15,622 bases of DNA from an uncultured Eubacteriales bacterium (lineage in GTDB: Bacteria; Bacillota; Clostridia; Peptostreptococcales; Anaerovoracaceae): positions 1-15,622 of the forward strand of contig URWB01000048.1 in NCBI GenBank assembly GCA_900551415.1, written 5' to 3'. Of this stretch, positions 1-7,387 are shown piece by piece. Each line of letters opens with the position of its first letter. Position 1 is the first letter of the stretch. The notes under the pieces were generated by a model. The model made no database searches. It had not been told where the DNA came from and was given only the letters and a program-made list of their open reading frames with translations. Made by a program: the position numbers and the translations under genes.

Positions 1-2
1 AA

Positions 3-46
3 GGCTATCGGACCGCTGACATAAGAAAGTTAGCTGCGCGATAGCC
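3..46 (-). terminator. Possible hairpin after the small left-end gene
   Basis: An 8-bp perfect inverted repeat (GGCTATCG at 3-10, CGATAGCC at 39-46) lies about 15 nt past the stop codon of the small minus-strand gene. The inner sequence can add a short imperfect stem (GCTAAC with GTCAGC). On the minus strand only two T's follow before the window ends, so a U-tract cannot be judged. It could be a terminator or simply an intergenic hairpin. Confidence 0.3.
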
Positions 47-61
47 CCTGAAGGATATTCA

Positions 62-256
62 TTATAATGAGATTCGGCTTTTCACATGGCTATGCTGAAG
101 CCGTTCGCTTTCGGTAAGCTGTGAGACCTTGACCCCCTTATTCTTGGCATACTGCATGAGGGCGCGAAGATCCATCGTTTTTTCCATTTGACTGAGCATA
201 ATCGGCTCAGACATCCCTTCGAGGGATTTTCTATATTTCTTCATCTGTCCATTCAT
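62..256 (-). CDS. Small hypothetical protein (64 aa) overlapping the GNAT gene
   Basis: I do not recognise this family. The protein is mainly charged and helical-looking, with no membrane segment and no cysteines. Two in-frame start codons exist, at 262 and 256. The Shine-Dalgarno GGAGG at 266-270 lies only 3 nt from the first but 9 nt from the second, so I chose 256. The ribosome binding site and start sit inside the end of the upstream acetyltransferase gene, an overlap of about 26 nt that implies translational coupling. A very small protein encoded with a GNAT enzyme could be a partner or regulator, but nothing in its sequence proves that. The central segment LRALMQYAKNKGVKVSQLT looks like a small conserved helical module. 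Confidence 0.65.
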   Translation of the reverse strand: MNGQMKKYRKSLEGMSEPIMLSQMEKTMDLRALMQYAKNKGVKVSQLTESERLQHSHVKSRISL

Positions 257-776
257 AATCATACACCTCCATTATTTTAGCAGCGCTTTCTTCGTCTATG
301 GCAAATTGATATGGGTGAAGGACACCTATATATTCGCCATTAAATACATTTACATAATGTTCGAGGAGTTCTTTATCAGCTGCGAATCCATACATGAACC
401 CACCAAATCCGTATTCGATAGATTTTTGTGCAGCAATCGCGAAGAGATGACCTCCCACACCATAATATTTTATTTCATCCGCTATAAGCTTATTGTTTTC
501 CGGATTTGTACACATCCAGGCGATGTACAATGCGCTCATGTCGTTGTCTTTTGCCACTGCAACCATACCCTGAATATCCACAGAGCCTTCCACGACAAGG
601 GCATATATCTCGTTTTCGTCGAGCAGACTTTCCCAGTTAACATACCATCCATTTTTCTTGTTATATTTTCTTAGAAAAGATTTTCTTTTGATTCTGATAA
701 CCTCGGTCTGCACTAATTCTCCGGTTTTTGCATCCTTTAGGCAAGGCGTGAACTCGTCAATCATAACATTGATCAT
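231..776 (-). CDS. GNAT-like N-acetyltransferase family protein
   Basis: A 181-residue soluble protein with the general look of the GNAT fold. A hydrophobic strand (IYALVVEG, about residues 56-63) precedes YYGVGGHLFAIAAQKSIEYG (about 104-123), which resembles the acetyl-CoA-binding motif A (R/Q-x-x-G-x-G/A followed by a helix). The first arginine or glutamine of that motif is not conserved, so activity is uncertain. It would transfer an acetyl group from acetyl-CoA to an amine; the substrate is unknown. A Shine-Dalgarno GGAGG at 785-789, 8 nt upstream, supports the start. It is the first gene of a two-gene unit with the small protein that overlaps its 3' end. The pair appears AT-richer than the core genes to its right, so it may be accessory DNA. 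Confidence 0.6.
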   Translation of the reverse strand: MINVMIDEFTPCLKDAKTGELVQTEVIRIKRKSFLRKYNKKNGWYVNWESLLDENEIYALVVEGSVDIQGMVAVAKDNDMSALYIAWMCTNPENNKLIADEIKYYGVGGHLFAIAAQKSIEYGFGGFMYGFAADKELLEHYVNVFNGEYIGVLHPYQFAIDEESAAKIMEVYDYEWTDEEI

Positions 777-838
777 ATTGGCATCCTCCGATACGGCTCT
801 TCAGACAAAGGGGCATTTTTGAACATTTCTTTATAAAT

Positions 839-867
839 ATTATACTCCATATTCGAAGGAAAATCAA
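839..867 (-). promoter_or_regulatory. Promoter of the GNAT/small-protein pair
   Basis: On the minus strand TTGATT (862-867) and a consensus TATAAT (839-844) are separated by exactly 17 nt, giving a sigma-A-type promoter with start of transcription near 832. This leaves a leader of about 55 nt before the GNAT start codon. The surrounding DNA is very AT-rich. The stretch between this promoter and the tRNA terminator (868-1033) holds no gene I can support. Confidence 0.7.
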
Positions 868-1033
868 TTTTGTAATATCAAATTTTCGTAAATGTCCGAA
901 AATTCCGAAAGGCGAGGGACGATACCGATGCAAAAGCCAAAGGGAGCACCACCCGCGCCGGATCGGGCGATATTTCAGAGAGAAGAAAGCGCTTCGCAGC
1001 CCGTACCCATAGAAATTCCGACAAAAAACGAAG

Positions 1034-1061
1034 AAACGGAAGTGATTGCTCACTTCCGTTT
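1034..1061 (-). terminator. Intrinsic terminator of tRNA-Ser
   Basis: An 11-bp perfect stem (1034-1044 with 1051-1061) with a 6-nt loop lies 3 nt beyond the encoded CCA end. On the minus strand it is followed by a T-rich run (CTTCGTTTTTTG, about 1022-1033). The stem itself also ends in TTT. Confidence 0.75.
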
Positions 1062-1064
1062 AGA

Positions 1065-1152
1065 TGGCGGAGGACATGGGACTCGAACCCACGGGGCTGT
1101 TACACCTTACTTGATTTCCAATCAAGCTCCTTAGCCACTCGGTCAATCCTCC
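1065..1152 (-). tRNA. tRNA-Ser (anticodon GGA)
   Basis: The minus strand folds into a complete class II tRNA. The acceptor GGAGGAT (1146-1152) pairs with GTCCTCC (1069-1075), with one G-U pair. The discriminator is G (1068) and CCA is genome-encoded (1065-1067). The anticodon stem CTTGA/TCAAG carries the loop TTGGAAA, giving anticodon GGA, which reads UCC and UCU serine codons. The T-arm contains GGTTCGAGTCCC, and the extended variable arm typical of serine tRNAs is present. It is transcribed alone between its own promoter and terminator. Confidence 0.96.
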
Positions 1153-1182
1153 AAGTTTGTGCCGCTCAGCGACACCTATATT

Positions 1183-1211
1183 ACTATAGCATATCCGGAC
1201 CGGCTTTGCAA
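1183..1211 (-). promoter_or_regulatory. Promoter of tRNA-Ser
   Basis: On the minus strand TTGCAA (1206-1211) and TATAGT (1183-1188) are spaced by 17 nt, and the -10 has an extended TGn. Transcription would start near 1176, about 24 nt before the tRNA 5' end. No other gene lies between this promoter and the end of the DUF3267 gene at 1371. The 160-bp spacer shows only small hairpins. Confidence 0.7.
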
Positions 1212-1329
1212 GCAAAATTTCGACAAAGCTGCATTTTTTCTTTCAGGAAAACCGCGTTTTCTCTCACAGTTTTCTGTAGTTTACTTTTTCAGGCTTTTCA
1301 CAGCGTTTTTACACTGTACGAGCGAACTA

Positions 1330-1351
1330 CCCATTGTCTAAAGCCAATGGG
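1330..1351 (-). terminator. Weak hairpin downstream of the thrC/DUF3267 unit
   Basis: A 7-bp inverted repeat (CCCATTG at 1330-1336, CAATGGG at 1345-1351) lies 20 nt past the stop of the membrane-protein gene. An alternative small stem, AAGCC/GGCTT, overlaps it. No U-tract follows directly on the minus strand, so this is a candidate only. Confidence 0.25.
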
Positions 1352-1370
1352 CTTCCTGCTTCAATTCTCT

Positions 1371-1979
1371 TTAGGCAAAATGCGTCGGCGCGAAAAATTT
1401 CATCTCCATGCCTGTATCCAGAACCAGCACATCTTTTGGCATCGTCAAAATGCGATAGGTCACAAACAGATCCCCTATCGCGCCGCTGACATTAAAAATC
1501 TGAACGGCGTACAGATACCACCAGTAAGACGACGGCACATCACGAAGCAAAATAGCAAGCACCGTTCCCCAAACGGCAACCGGTGCCAGCGCAATGACAA
1601 TATACGCGCTTTTGGAGAAGAAGTATCTGCTCCCCGCATAAGCCATCCCTGCCTTTAGTTGAAAGCCGTATTCCGCCGGCACGCCGCTGAACCACCTGAT
1701 ACACATTCCATGCACGCCCTCATGCAGAAAGAGGTACACCACAAAACCAACCAGTGTTCCCAGCGCGGCAGCCGTAATCTGTACCGGATGCATGGAAATT
1801 GCTGTTTTGAAAGCATGCGCGGGCAAAGCCATCGCGATCATGGCCGCAATCACTGCCAGCCCGCTCAGCGCAATCCGTTTCTGCAGTTTCGGGTCCTTGC
1901 CAAGATCGATCACTTCGTAAAGCTCATAGCCCTGCGGCAAGGTTTCATGGGCATACTGACATTTTTTCCCCTGCTTCAT
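1371..1979 (-). CDS. DUF3267-type membrane protein, putative zinc metallopeptidase
   Basis: A 202-residue integral membrane protein. Hydrophobic segments lie at about residues 36-54, 66-85, 122-144 and 151-168. The second ends in LFLHEGVHG (about 84-91), a HExxH zinc-protease motif. A conserved-looking NVSGAIGDLF (163-172) provides an aspartate that could be the third ligand. This layout matches DUF3267 proteins, which are predicted zincin-like membrane peptidases; the substrate is unknown. I placed the start at the ATG at 1979, just after the thrC stop (2 nt apart), because the longer frame would run inside thrC and its extra residues look non-protein-like. No strong ribosome binding site precedes it, so translation is probably coupled to thrC. 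No link to threonine metabolism is evident. Confidence 0.82.
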   Translation of the reverse strand: MKQGKKCQYAHETLPQGYELYEVIDLGKDPKLQKRIALSGLAVIAAMIAMALPAHAFKTAISMHPVQITAAALGTLVGFVVYLFLHEGVHGMCIRWFSGVPAEYGFQLKAGMAYAGSRYFFSKSAYIVIALAPVAVWGTVLAILLRDVPSSYWWYLYAVQIFNVSGAIGDLFVTYRILTMPKDVLVLDTGMEMKFFAPTHFA

Positions 1980-1981
1980 GT

Positions 1982-3484
1982 CTATTTCAGTGCTTCCAGC
2001 ACAGCCTCCGGCATCGCTGCCGCATCCACTACGCCGGTGTGGCGAACCGGTTTCTGATCCAAACCCGCAAGCCCGTACGGAACCGGTACACCGGTCTCTT
2101 TCGCAAGTGCCGCCACATAAGCGAATCCGTCGGTGCAAGGACCGATGCCGATTGCCGAGGCCACACTCTCCGCGAACTTGTATGCGCTTGCTGTCGATGC
2201 GATGACCGTCGGCGTTTCATCGCCGCTCTCCTTGCGGTAATCCTCATAGACCTTATAAGCGACCGCCGTATGCGTATCCATCAGGTAATGATTTTCACGC
2301 CACATCCTGCCGATGGTCGCGAGTGTTTCCTCCTGCGTGCAATAGCCGCCGTAAAAATCGCCGAGCCCCGCCCGAACCTTTTCATTGACCTCATACACCT
2401 TGTCCTTATCCAGACCGTTCATCCAGTCGCGAATCAGTGCACCGTCACGTCCGCTGAGCAGATACAGGAGTCGCTCCAAATTGCTGGAGATCAGAATGTC
2501 CATGGACGGGGAGTTTGTGCAGTAGAATTTGCGCACCTCGCCGCGGATATCATAAGCGCCCGAACGGATAAAGTCGGTCAGCACCTTATTGTCATTGGAC
2601 GCGCAAATCAGTTTCGCGATCGGCACACCCATTTCACGCGCAAAATATGCTGCCAGAATATTGCCGAAATTTCCTGTCGGCACGACCACGTTCATCGGCT
2701 GCCCGCACGCAAGCACGCCGTCTGCTGCCAGCTTCAGATAGCTATAGACATAATATGCTACCTGCGGCACCAGTCTGCCGATATTGATCGAATTTGCCGA
2801 GGAAAGTTTTACATGCCGCGCCGCAAGCTTCGCCGCAAATGCATCATCGCTGAAAATCTTCTTCACGCCGGTCTGCGCATCGTCGAAATTGCCGCGAATC
2901 GCAAAAACATGCGTGTTGTCGCCCTCCTGCGTGATCATTTGGCGCTCCTGCACCTGGCTGACGCCATCACAGGGATAGAATACGACGATCTCTGTGCCCG
3001 GCACATCCGCAAATCCCTCCAGCGCAGCTTTGCCGGTATCGCCGGAGGTCGCCGTCAGAATGCAGATTTTGGAGGTTTCTCCCTCCTTTTTGCACGCGGT
3101 CGTCATCAAATATGGCAGAATCGAAAGTGCCATGTCCTTGAAGGCTGCCGTCTTGCCGTGATACAGCTCAAGAAAATGCGCCCCGCCGGCTTCTTTCATC
3201 TCCACGATATCCCGCGCCGTAAACTTTTTGTCATAGGCGCCCGCAATGCAAGCCCCCATTTCTTCTTCTGTAAAATCATCAAAGAAGGTTCCGATGACCG
3301 CCTGCGCGACCTCGCGATAGCCCGCCGTTCCTTTTTTGATTTTTTCAATCATCGCTTCGGGTGCAAAAGGCAAAGCCGGAATCTGTTCGGGAACATAAAG
3401 CCCCTTATCCTCCGCAATACCCCGGATGACCGCCTGCGCACCCGTCTTTTTGTGCAGACTGCCCCTTGTGCTTTCATATAACAT
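1982..3484 (-). CDS. thrC: Threonine synthase
   Basis: Threonine synthase converts O-phospho-L-homoserine to L-threonine and phosphate, using pyridoxal phosphate, in the cytoplasm. The 500-residue length fits the long (yeast/E. coli-like) class. The N-terminal MLYESTRG is typical. The PLP lysine lies in HGKTAAFKDMALS (Lys116). TSGDTGKAALEGF (146-158) and PTGNFGN (269-275) are the phosphate-binding loops of fold-type II PLP enzymes. The start at 3484 has a GGAGG (3494-3498) 9 nt upstream. The gene is followed after 2 nt by the DUF3267 gene. It follows pyc on the same strand but after a 434-bp spacer full of palindromes, so it probably has its own promoter. I could not identify that promoter confidently; no threonine attenuator peptide or T-box was seen. 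Confidence 0.95.
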   Translation of the reverse strand: MLYESTRGSLHKKTGAQAVIRGIAEDKGLYVPEQIPALPFAPEAMIEKIKKGTAGYREVAQAVIGTFFDDFTEEEMGACIAGAYDKKFTARDIVEMKEAGGAHFLELYHGKTAAFKDMALSILPYLMTTACKKEGETSKICILTATSGDTGKAALEGFADVPGTEIVVFYPCDGVSQVQERQMITQEGDNTHVFAIRGNFDDAQTGVKKIFSDDAFAAKLAARHVKLSSANSINIGRLVPQVAYYVYSYLKLAADGVLACGQPMNVVVPTGNFGNILAAYFAREMGVPIAKLICASNDNKVLTDFIRSGAYDIRGEVRKFYCTNSPSMDILISSNLERLLYLLSGRDGALIRDWMNGLDKDKVYEVNEKVRAGLGDFYGGYCTQEETLATIGRMWRENHYLMDTHTAVAYKVYEDYRKESGDETPTVIASTASAYKFAESVASAIGIGPCTDGFAYVAALAKETGVPVPYGLAGLDQKPVRHTGVVDAAAMPEAVLEALK

Positions 3485-3529
3485 AAAACAGAACCTCCGT
3501 TATAAACTACAAACGATACGTACATACGC

Positions 3530-3547
3530 GCAACTGAAAACAGTTGC
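3530..3547. repeat. Short perfect hairpin upstream of thrC
   Basis: GCAACTG (3530-3536), AAAA, CAGTTGC (3541-3547) forms a 7-bp stem with a 4-nt loop. It sits 46 nt upstream of the thrC start codon, at the edge of the palindrome cluster. It could be part of the thrC leader or an operator. No U-tract follows on the minus strand. Confidence 0.4.
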
Positions 3548-3555
3548 ATAGCCTT

Positions 3556-3757
3556 CACGCAGCAAAGCCGAAACCATGCTGCGCACTTATTTTTCCATAA
3601 AGAGTAGCTGAAACAATGCCTTACTTCACCTGCTCGACACAGGCATGATTTCAACCACGCTAAATTTTGGAAAATACCCCCCCACGCAGCGAAGCTGAAA
3701 TAGCAGCTGCGAGAGTGCTCCTCTTCCCCCACGCAGCGAAGCTGAAATCATGCTGTC
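3556..3757. repeat. Family of short palindromic units between pyc and thrC
   Basis: Three plus-strand units share the pattern ACGCAGC(G/A)AAGC(C/T)GAAA followed by GCTG(T)CG, each able to fold with CGCAGC pairing GCTGCG. They lie at about 3557-3583, 3684-3712 and 3731-3757. The last two are identical over 23 nt (3679-3701 and 3726-3748, including a run of five C's) and are spaced 47 bp apart. A related segment with the same GCTGAAA core lies at 3607-3638. No gene is visible in this region; the frame crossing it on the minus strand looks like a chance ORF. Confidence 0.7.
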
Positions 3758-3935
3758 GCTTCGCCTTGTGAGAAGCCGCCGAAACTGCCAGCGTGCTGAA
3801 TGCGCGGTTTTGGCTGCGAAATTACGCTGTTTGAGCGCTTGCGCGAGTTCGTAATTTCACCCAAAACCGGTGAAGCACGCTGATGCAGTTTCCGGCGACG
3901 AGCAGGTGAAGCAAAGCATTATTTCAGCTTCGCCA
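3734..3935. repeat. Long imperfect inverted repeat reaching into the 3' end of pyc
   Basis: The left arm (about 3734-3826) and right arm (about 3850-3935) are imperfect reverse complements over roughly 85-90 nt, around a 23-nt centre. Matching blocks include GAAACTGC, CAGCGTGCT, CGGTTTTGG and GAAATTACG. The outermost right-arm block is the last codons and stop of pyc. Transcribed from pyc this would form a very long hairpin, but no U-tract follows on the minus strand. It could act as a terminator, an mRNA 3'-end stabiliser, or be the remnant of an inverted duplication. Confidence 0.7.
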
Positions 3936-6900
3936 CCATTTCGCCCGCCTTCACCTGCTGTCCTTCGGACACGTAGATTCTCTCTACGGTTCCTGCCGCG
4001 GCAGCCAGGATATTCGTTTCCATCTTCATCGCTTCAATGACTGCGATCGGCTGGTTTGCCTCTACCTTTTCGCCTTCCTTGACGAGCACCTTGATGATAT
4101 TGCCCGGGATATTGGCGCCGACCTCAAGCGGATTGCTTTCGTCCGCATACAGTACGGAATTGGAGGAGTTGACAGTGACCGTCTTATCCTTGATCTTGAT
4201 AATACGGCGGTTGCCGTTGACTTCAAAGATCGCTTCCCGCATACCGTCGTTGTCTACCGCTCTGACTTCCTGTAATTTTACGATCAAGACGCGTCCCTCG
4301 CCGAGCTTGACCTCGCAGGTCTCGCCCTCTGCCAGACTGTGGAAGAAGATATCGGAGCCCATGTAGCGGAAGGAACCCTCCTTGCGGATGGACTTGACGT
4401 AATCCTCAAAGACCTTCGGATAGATCGCGTAAGAGATAACCTCTCTATCCGTACCCTCTAATCCCAGCTCTTCCTGCAGTTTTTTGCGAATGCCTTCAAA
4501 GTCCTCAGGCGGAAGCAGTTCTCCCGGTCTGCAGGTGATCGCCTTTTTGCCCTTTAAGACCACCTTTTGGATGTCCTGCGGGAAACCGCCCTCCGGCTGT
4601 CCCATCATGCCCTCGAAGTAGGAAACTGTGGAATCCGGGAAGTCGATATTCGCGCCCTTTTCTACGATATTTTCCGGCGTCAGATCGTTCTGCACCATGA
4701 AGATCGCCAGGTCGCCGACCACCTTGGAGGACGGTGTGACCTTGACGATATCGCCGAGCATCTGATTGACCGCCTTGTACATATCCTTGACTTCCTTGAG
4801 CTTGTGACCCAGACCGAAGGATTCCACCTGTGCCTGCAGATTGGAGTACTGGCCTCCCGGAATCTCGTATTTATAAATTTCCGCGGATGCGGTCTGCAAT
4901 TCGGATTCAAAGTCCTTGTAAACCGGACGTACATCTCTCCAGTATTCACTAATCTTTTGCAGGCCGTCGGAATCCAGTCCGGTATCGCGGTCGGAATGCT
5001 GCAGCGAAGCCACGATGGAGTTCAGAGCAGGCTGCGAGGTCAGACCAGACATAGAGTTGAACGCCGCATCGATGATGTCGACTCCAGCCTGCGCCGCCAT
5101 CAGCACGGTCGCTACGCCGTTGCCGGAAGTGTCGTGCGTGTGCAGATGGATCGGGAGGCCGATTTCCTGTTTGAGTGCACCGACCAGCTTGGAAGCTGCC
5201 GTTGGCTTGAGCAGACCGGACATATCCTTGATGCCGAGAATGTGCGCGCCGCGCTTTTCCAGCTCTTTCGCCATTCTCACATAGTAGCTCAGCGTATATT
5301 TGGTCTTGGACGCGTCCAGAATATCCCCGGTATAGCACAGGCAAGGCTCTGCGATCATGCCCTGGTTGAGCGTCTCGTCGAGCGCTACCTCCATGCCCTG
5401 GATCCAGTTCAGCGAGTCAAAGATACGGAACACGTCGATGCCCGCTTTGGCAGACTGCTTGACGAACTCACGGATCACGTTGTCAGGATAATTCTTATAT
5501 CCGACTGCGTTCGCGCCGCGCAGCAGCATCTGCAGCAGAATGTTCGGGCACTTCTCGCGCAGAACCTCCAATCTCTCCCATGGGTCCTCCTTGAGGAAAC
5601 GATATGCGGTGTCGAAGGTTGCGCCGCCCCACATCTCAAGGGAGAAAAAGTTGCGGCCGTAAACGGAGACCGCCGGTGCGATCTTTTCCATGTCGACGGT
5701 TCTCACGCGTGTCGCCATCAAGGACTGCTGTGCGTCACGCATCGTGGTATCGGTCACGAACAATCTCTGCTGCTTGCGTATCCACTGGGTAAAATCCTTG
5801 GCGCCCATTTCGTCGAAGAGCTGCTTGGTGCCTCTGCCCTGTAGATCTTTGAGTTCGCTTGCCTTGAATTTCGGAAATACCGGAACATTGTAGCTTTTCT
5901 TCGCGCCCTTGGTTTCGTTGACAAATTTGTTGCCGAGGAATTCAATGACGCGCAGCTCGTTATCCTCTACTTTTGCGATGTCCAAAAGATCCGGCGTATT
6001 CGCGATAAATCCGGTATCGCAGTCTCCCGCTGCGAAGGTCGGATGATTGAGCACATTGAGCATGAACGCGATATTCGTCTTGACGCCTTTGATCTCGGTC
6101 TCACGCAGTGCGCGGATCGCCTTGCGTCTGGTATCTTCAAAGCTTCTGCTGTACGCAGTCACTTTCAGAAGCAGGGAATCGTAGAACGGCGTGATCGTCG
6201 AGCCCTGGAAGCCGTTGCCGCCGTCCAGTCTGATGCCGAAACCGCCCGGCGAACGATAGGATTCGATGGTTCCGGTATCCGGCATGAAGTCATTCGCAGG
6301 ATCCTCGGTCGTGATACGGCACTGGATCGCGTGCCCGGTCACCTTGATCGCATCTTGGCTTGGAATGCCAACTTCCTCAGACGCCAGCGCGTATCCTTCC
6401 GCGATCAAAATCTGAGACTGCACGATATCGATACCGGTTACCATTTCGGTGACGGTATGCTCTACCTGAATACGCGGGTTCATTTCGATGAAATAGTGCT
6501 TGCCTGTGGATGGGTCGAGCAGGAACTCTACCGTACCTGCCGAGCGATAGTCCACCGCCTTTGCGATCTTGATTGCATCCGCGCAGATGGCTTCGCGCTG
6601 CGCATCGGTCAGGCAAAGCGCAGGCGTAAATTCGATGACCTTCTGGTGACGTCTCTGGATGGAGCAGTCACGCTCAAAAAGATGCACGATATTGCCCGCC
6701 TTGTCGCCCAGAATCTGCACTTCGATGTGTTTCGGGTTCTCAAGGTATTTTTCAATAAAAATATCATCAATGCCAAAAGCCTTGGCTGCTTCGGAACGTG
6801 CGGAACGGAACTGCGGCAGCAGCTCTTCCTCTGTTCTGACGATTCTCATACCGCGTCCGCCGCCGCCGGCTGCTGCCTTGAGCATCACCGGATAGCCGCA

Positions 6901-7368
6901 GGAATTCGCGAATTCCAATGCTTCTGCTTCTGTTTCAATTGCTTTTTCCACGCCCGGTACCGTCGGTACGCCGACAGAGTGCGCCACGAGCTTAGACTGG
7001 ATTTTGTCACCGAGCGCGTTCATCATATCAGCCGTCGGTCCGATAAACTCGATGCCTTCATCTGCGCATGCCTGCGCAAATTCCGCGTTCTCCGCCAGGA
7101 AACCGTATCCCGGATGGATGGCATCGACACCCTTGGCCTTTGCCAGCGCGATGATCTCATCGATGCCCAGATAAGCGCCGACCGGGGTCTTGCCCTTACC
7201 GATCTGGTATGCTTCATCAGCTTTCGTTCTGAATAAAGTATTTTTGTCCTCTTCGGAATAGATCGCAACCGTTCGAATCCCGAGCTCCTTGCATGCACGG
7301 AATACACGAATCGCAATCTCTCCTCTGTTTGCCACCAATACTCGTTTGAATTTTTTAATTTCTCCCAT
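3919..7368 (-). CDS. pyc: Pyruvate carboxylase
   Basis: Pyruvate carboxylase makes oxaloacetate from pyruvate, bicarbonate and ATP with covalently bound biotin. This is the main anaplerotic step, in the cytoplasm. The 1149 residues carry all domains of the single-chain enzyme. The biotin carboxylase (about 8-460) includes the ATP-grasp glycine loop GGGGRGMR near residue 170. The carboxyltransferase barrel begins near DTTMRDAQQS (about 540). GIKDMSGLLKP (about 718) contains the lysine carrying carboxylate, and HLHTHDTSGN (about 745) holds metal-binding histidines. The biotinyl domain ends the protein with EAMKMET, whose Lys1115 would be biotinylated. The start is preceded by AGGGAGAG, 19 nt after the stop of the mscS-like gene, so it is probably the third gene of a typA-mscS-pyc transcript. 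Its last codons form part of a long inverted repeat. Confidence 0.97.
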   Translation of the reverse strand: MGEIKKFKRVLVANRGEIAIRVFRACKELGIRTVAIYSEEDKNTLFRTKADEAYQIGKGKTPVGAYLGIDEIIALAKAKGVDAIHPGYGFLAENAEFAQACADEGIEFIGPTADMMNALGDKIQSKLVAHSVGVPTVPGVEKAIETEAEALEFANSCGYPVMLKAAAGGGGRGMRIVRTEEELLPQFRSARSEAAKAFGIDDIFIEKYLENPKHIEVQILGDKAGNIVHLFERDCSIQRRHQKVIEFTPALCLTDAQREAICADAIKIAKAVDYRSAGTVEFLLDPSTGKHYFIEMNPRIQVEHTVTEMVTGIDIVQSQILIAEGYALASEEVGIPSQDAIKVTGHAIQCRITTEDPANDFMPDTGTIESYRSPGGFGIRLDGGNGFQGSTITPFYDSLLLKVTAYSRSFEDTRRKAIRALRETEIKGVKTNIAFMLNVLNHPTFAAGDCDTGFIANTPDLLDIAKVEDNELRVIEFLGNKFVNETKGAKKSYNVPVFPKFKASELKDLQGRGTKQLFDEMGAKDFTQWIRKQQRLFVTDTTMRDAQQSLMATRVRTVDMEKIAPAVSVYGRNFFSLEMWGGATFDTAYRFLKEDPWERLEVLREKCPNILLQMLLRGANAVGYKNYPDNVIREFVKQSAKAGIDVFRIFDSLNWIQGMEVALDETLNQGMIAEPCLCYTGDILDASKTKYTLSYYVRMAKELEKRGAHILGIKDMSGLLKPTAASKLVGALKQEIGLPIHLHTHDTSGNGVATVLMAAQAGVDIIDAAFNSMSGLTSQPALNSIVASLQHSDRDTGLDSDGLQKISEYWRDVRPVYKDFESELQTASAEIYKYEIPGGQYSNLQAQVESFGLGHKLKEVKDMYKAVNQMLGDIVKVTPSSKVVGDLAIFMVQNDLTPENIVEKGANIDFPDSTVSYFEGMMGQPEGGFPQDIQKVVLKGKKAITCRPGELLPPEDFEGIRKKLQEELGLEGTDREVISYAIYPKVFEDYVKSIRKEGSFRYMGSDIFFHSLAEGETCEVKLGEGRVLIVKLQEVRAVDNDGMREAIFEVNGNRRIIKIKDKTVTVNSSNSVLYADESNPLEVGANIPGNIIKVLVKEGEKVEANQPIAVIEAMKMETNILAAAAGTVERIYVSEGQQVKAGEMVAKLK

Positions 7369-7387
7369 TTTCTCTCTCCCTAAAAAA

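Noticed and set aside
757..1053. Minus-strand 98-aa frame upstream of the GNAT gene
   Set aside because: It runs through the GNAT promoter and has irregular composition with no ribosome binding site.
892..1134. Plus-strand 80-aa frame ending in GTRTHGAVTPYLISNQAP
   Set aside because: Its C-terminal half is the antisense of tRNA-Ser and its middle crosses the tRNA terminator; this peptide is a well-known false ORF over serine tRNAs.
2039..3481. Plus-strand 480-aa open frame
   Set aside because: It is entirely antisense to thrC, and its arginine/histidine/cysteine-rich product is typical of a shadow frame.
3349..3732. Minus-strand 127-aa frame across the pyc-thrC spacer
   Set aside because: It crosses the palindrome units and the thrC start region in another frame; composition is cysteine-, tryptophan- and arginine-rich with no motif.
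3557..3757. CRISPR-like array in the pyc-thrC spacer
   Set aside because: The units are too few, unevenly spaced, variable and partly inverted, and no cas genes are present.
3734..3935. Insertion sequence
   Set aside because: No transposase frame lies in the inverted repeat; at most it could be a non-autonomous element.
4567..5844. Plus-strand 425-aa frame, with a similar one at 6043-7236
   Set aside because: Both are antisense to pyc, whose protein is complete with all catalytic motifs.
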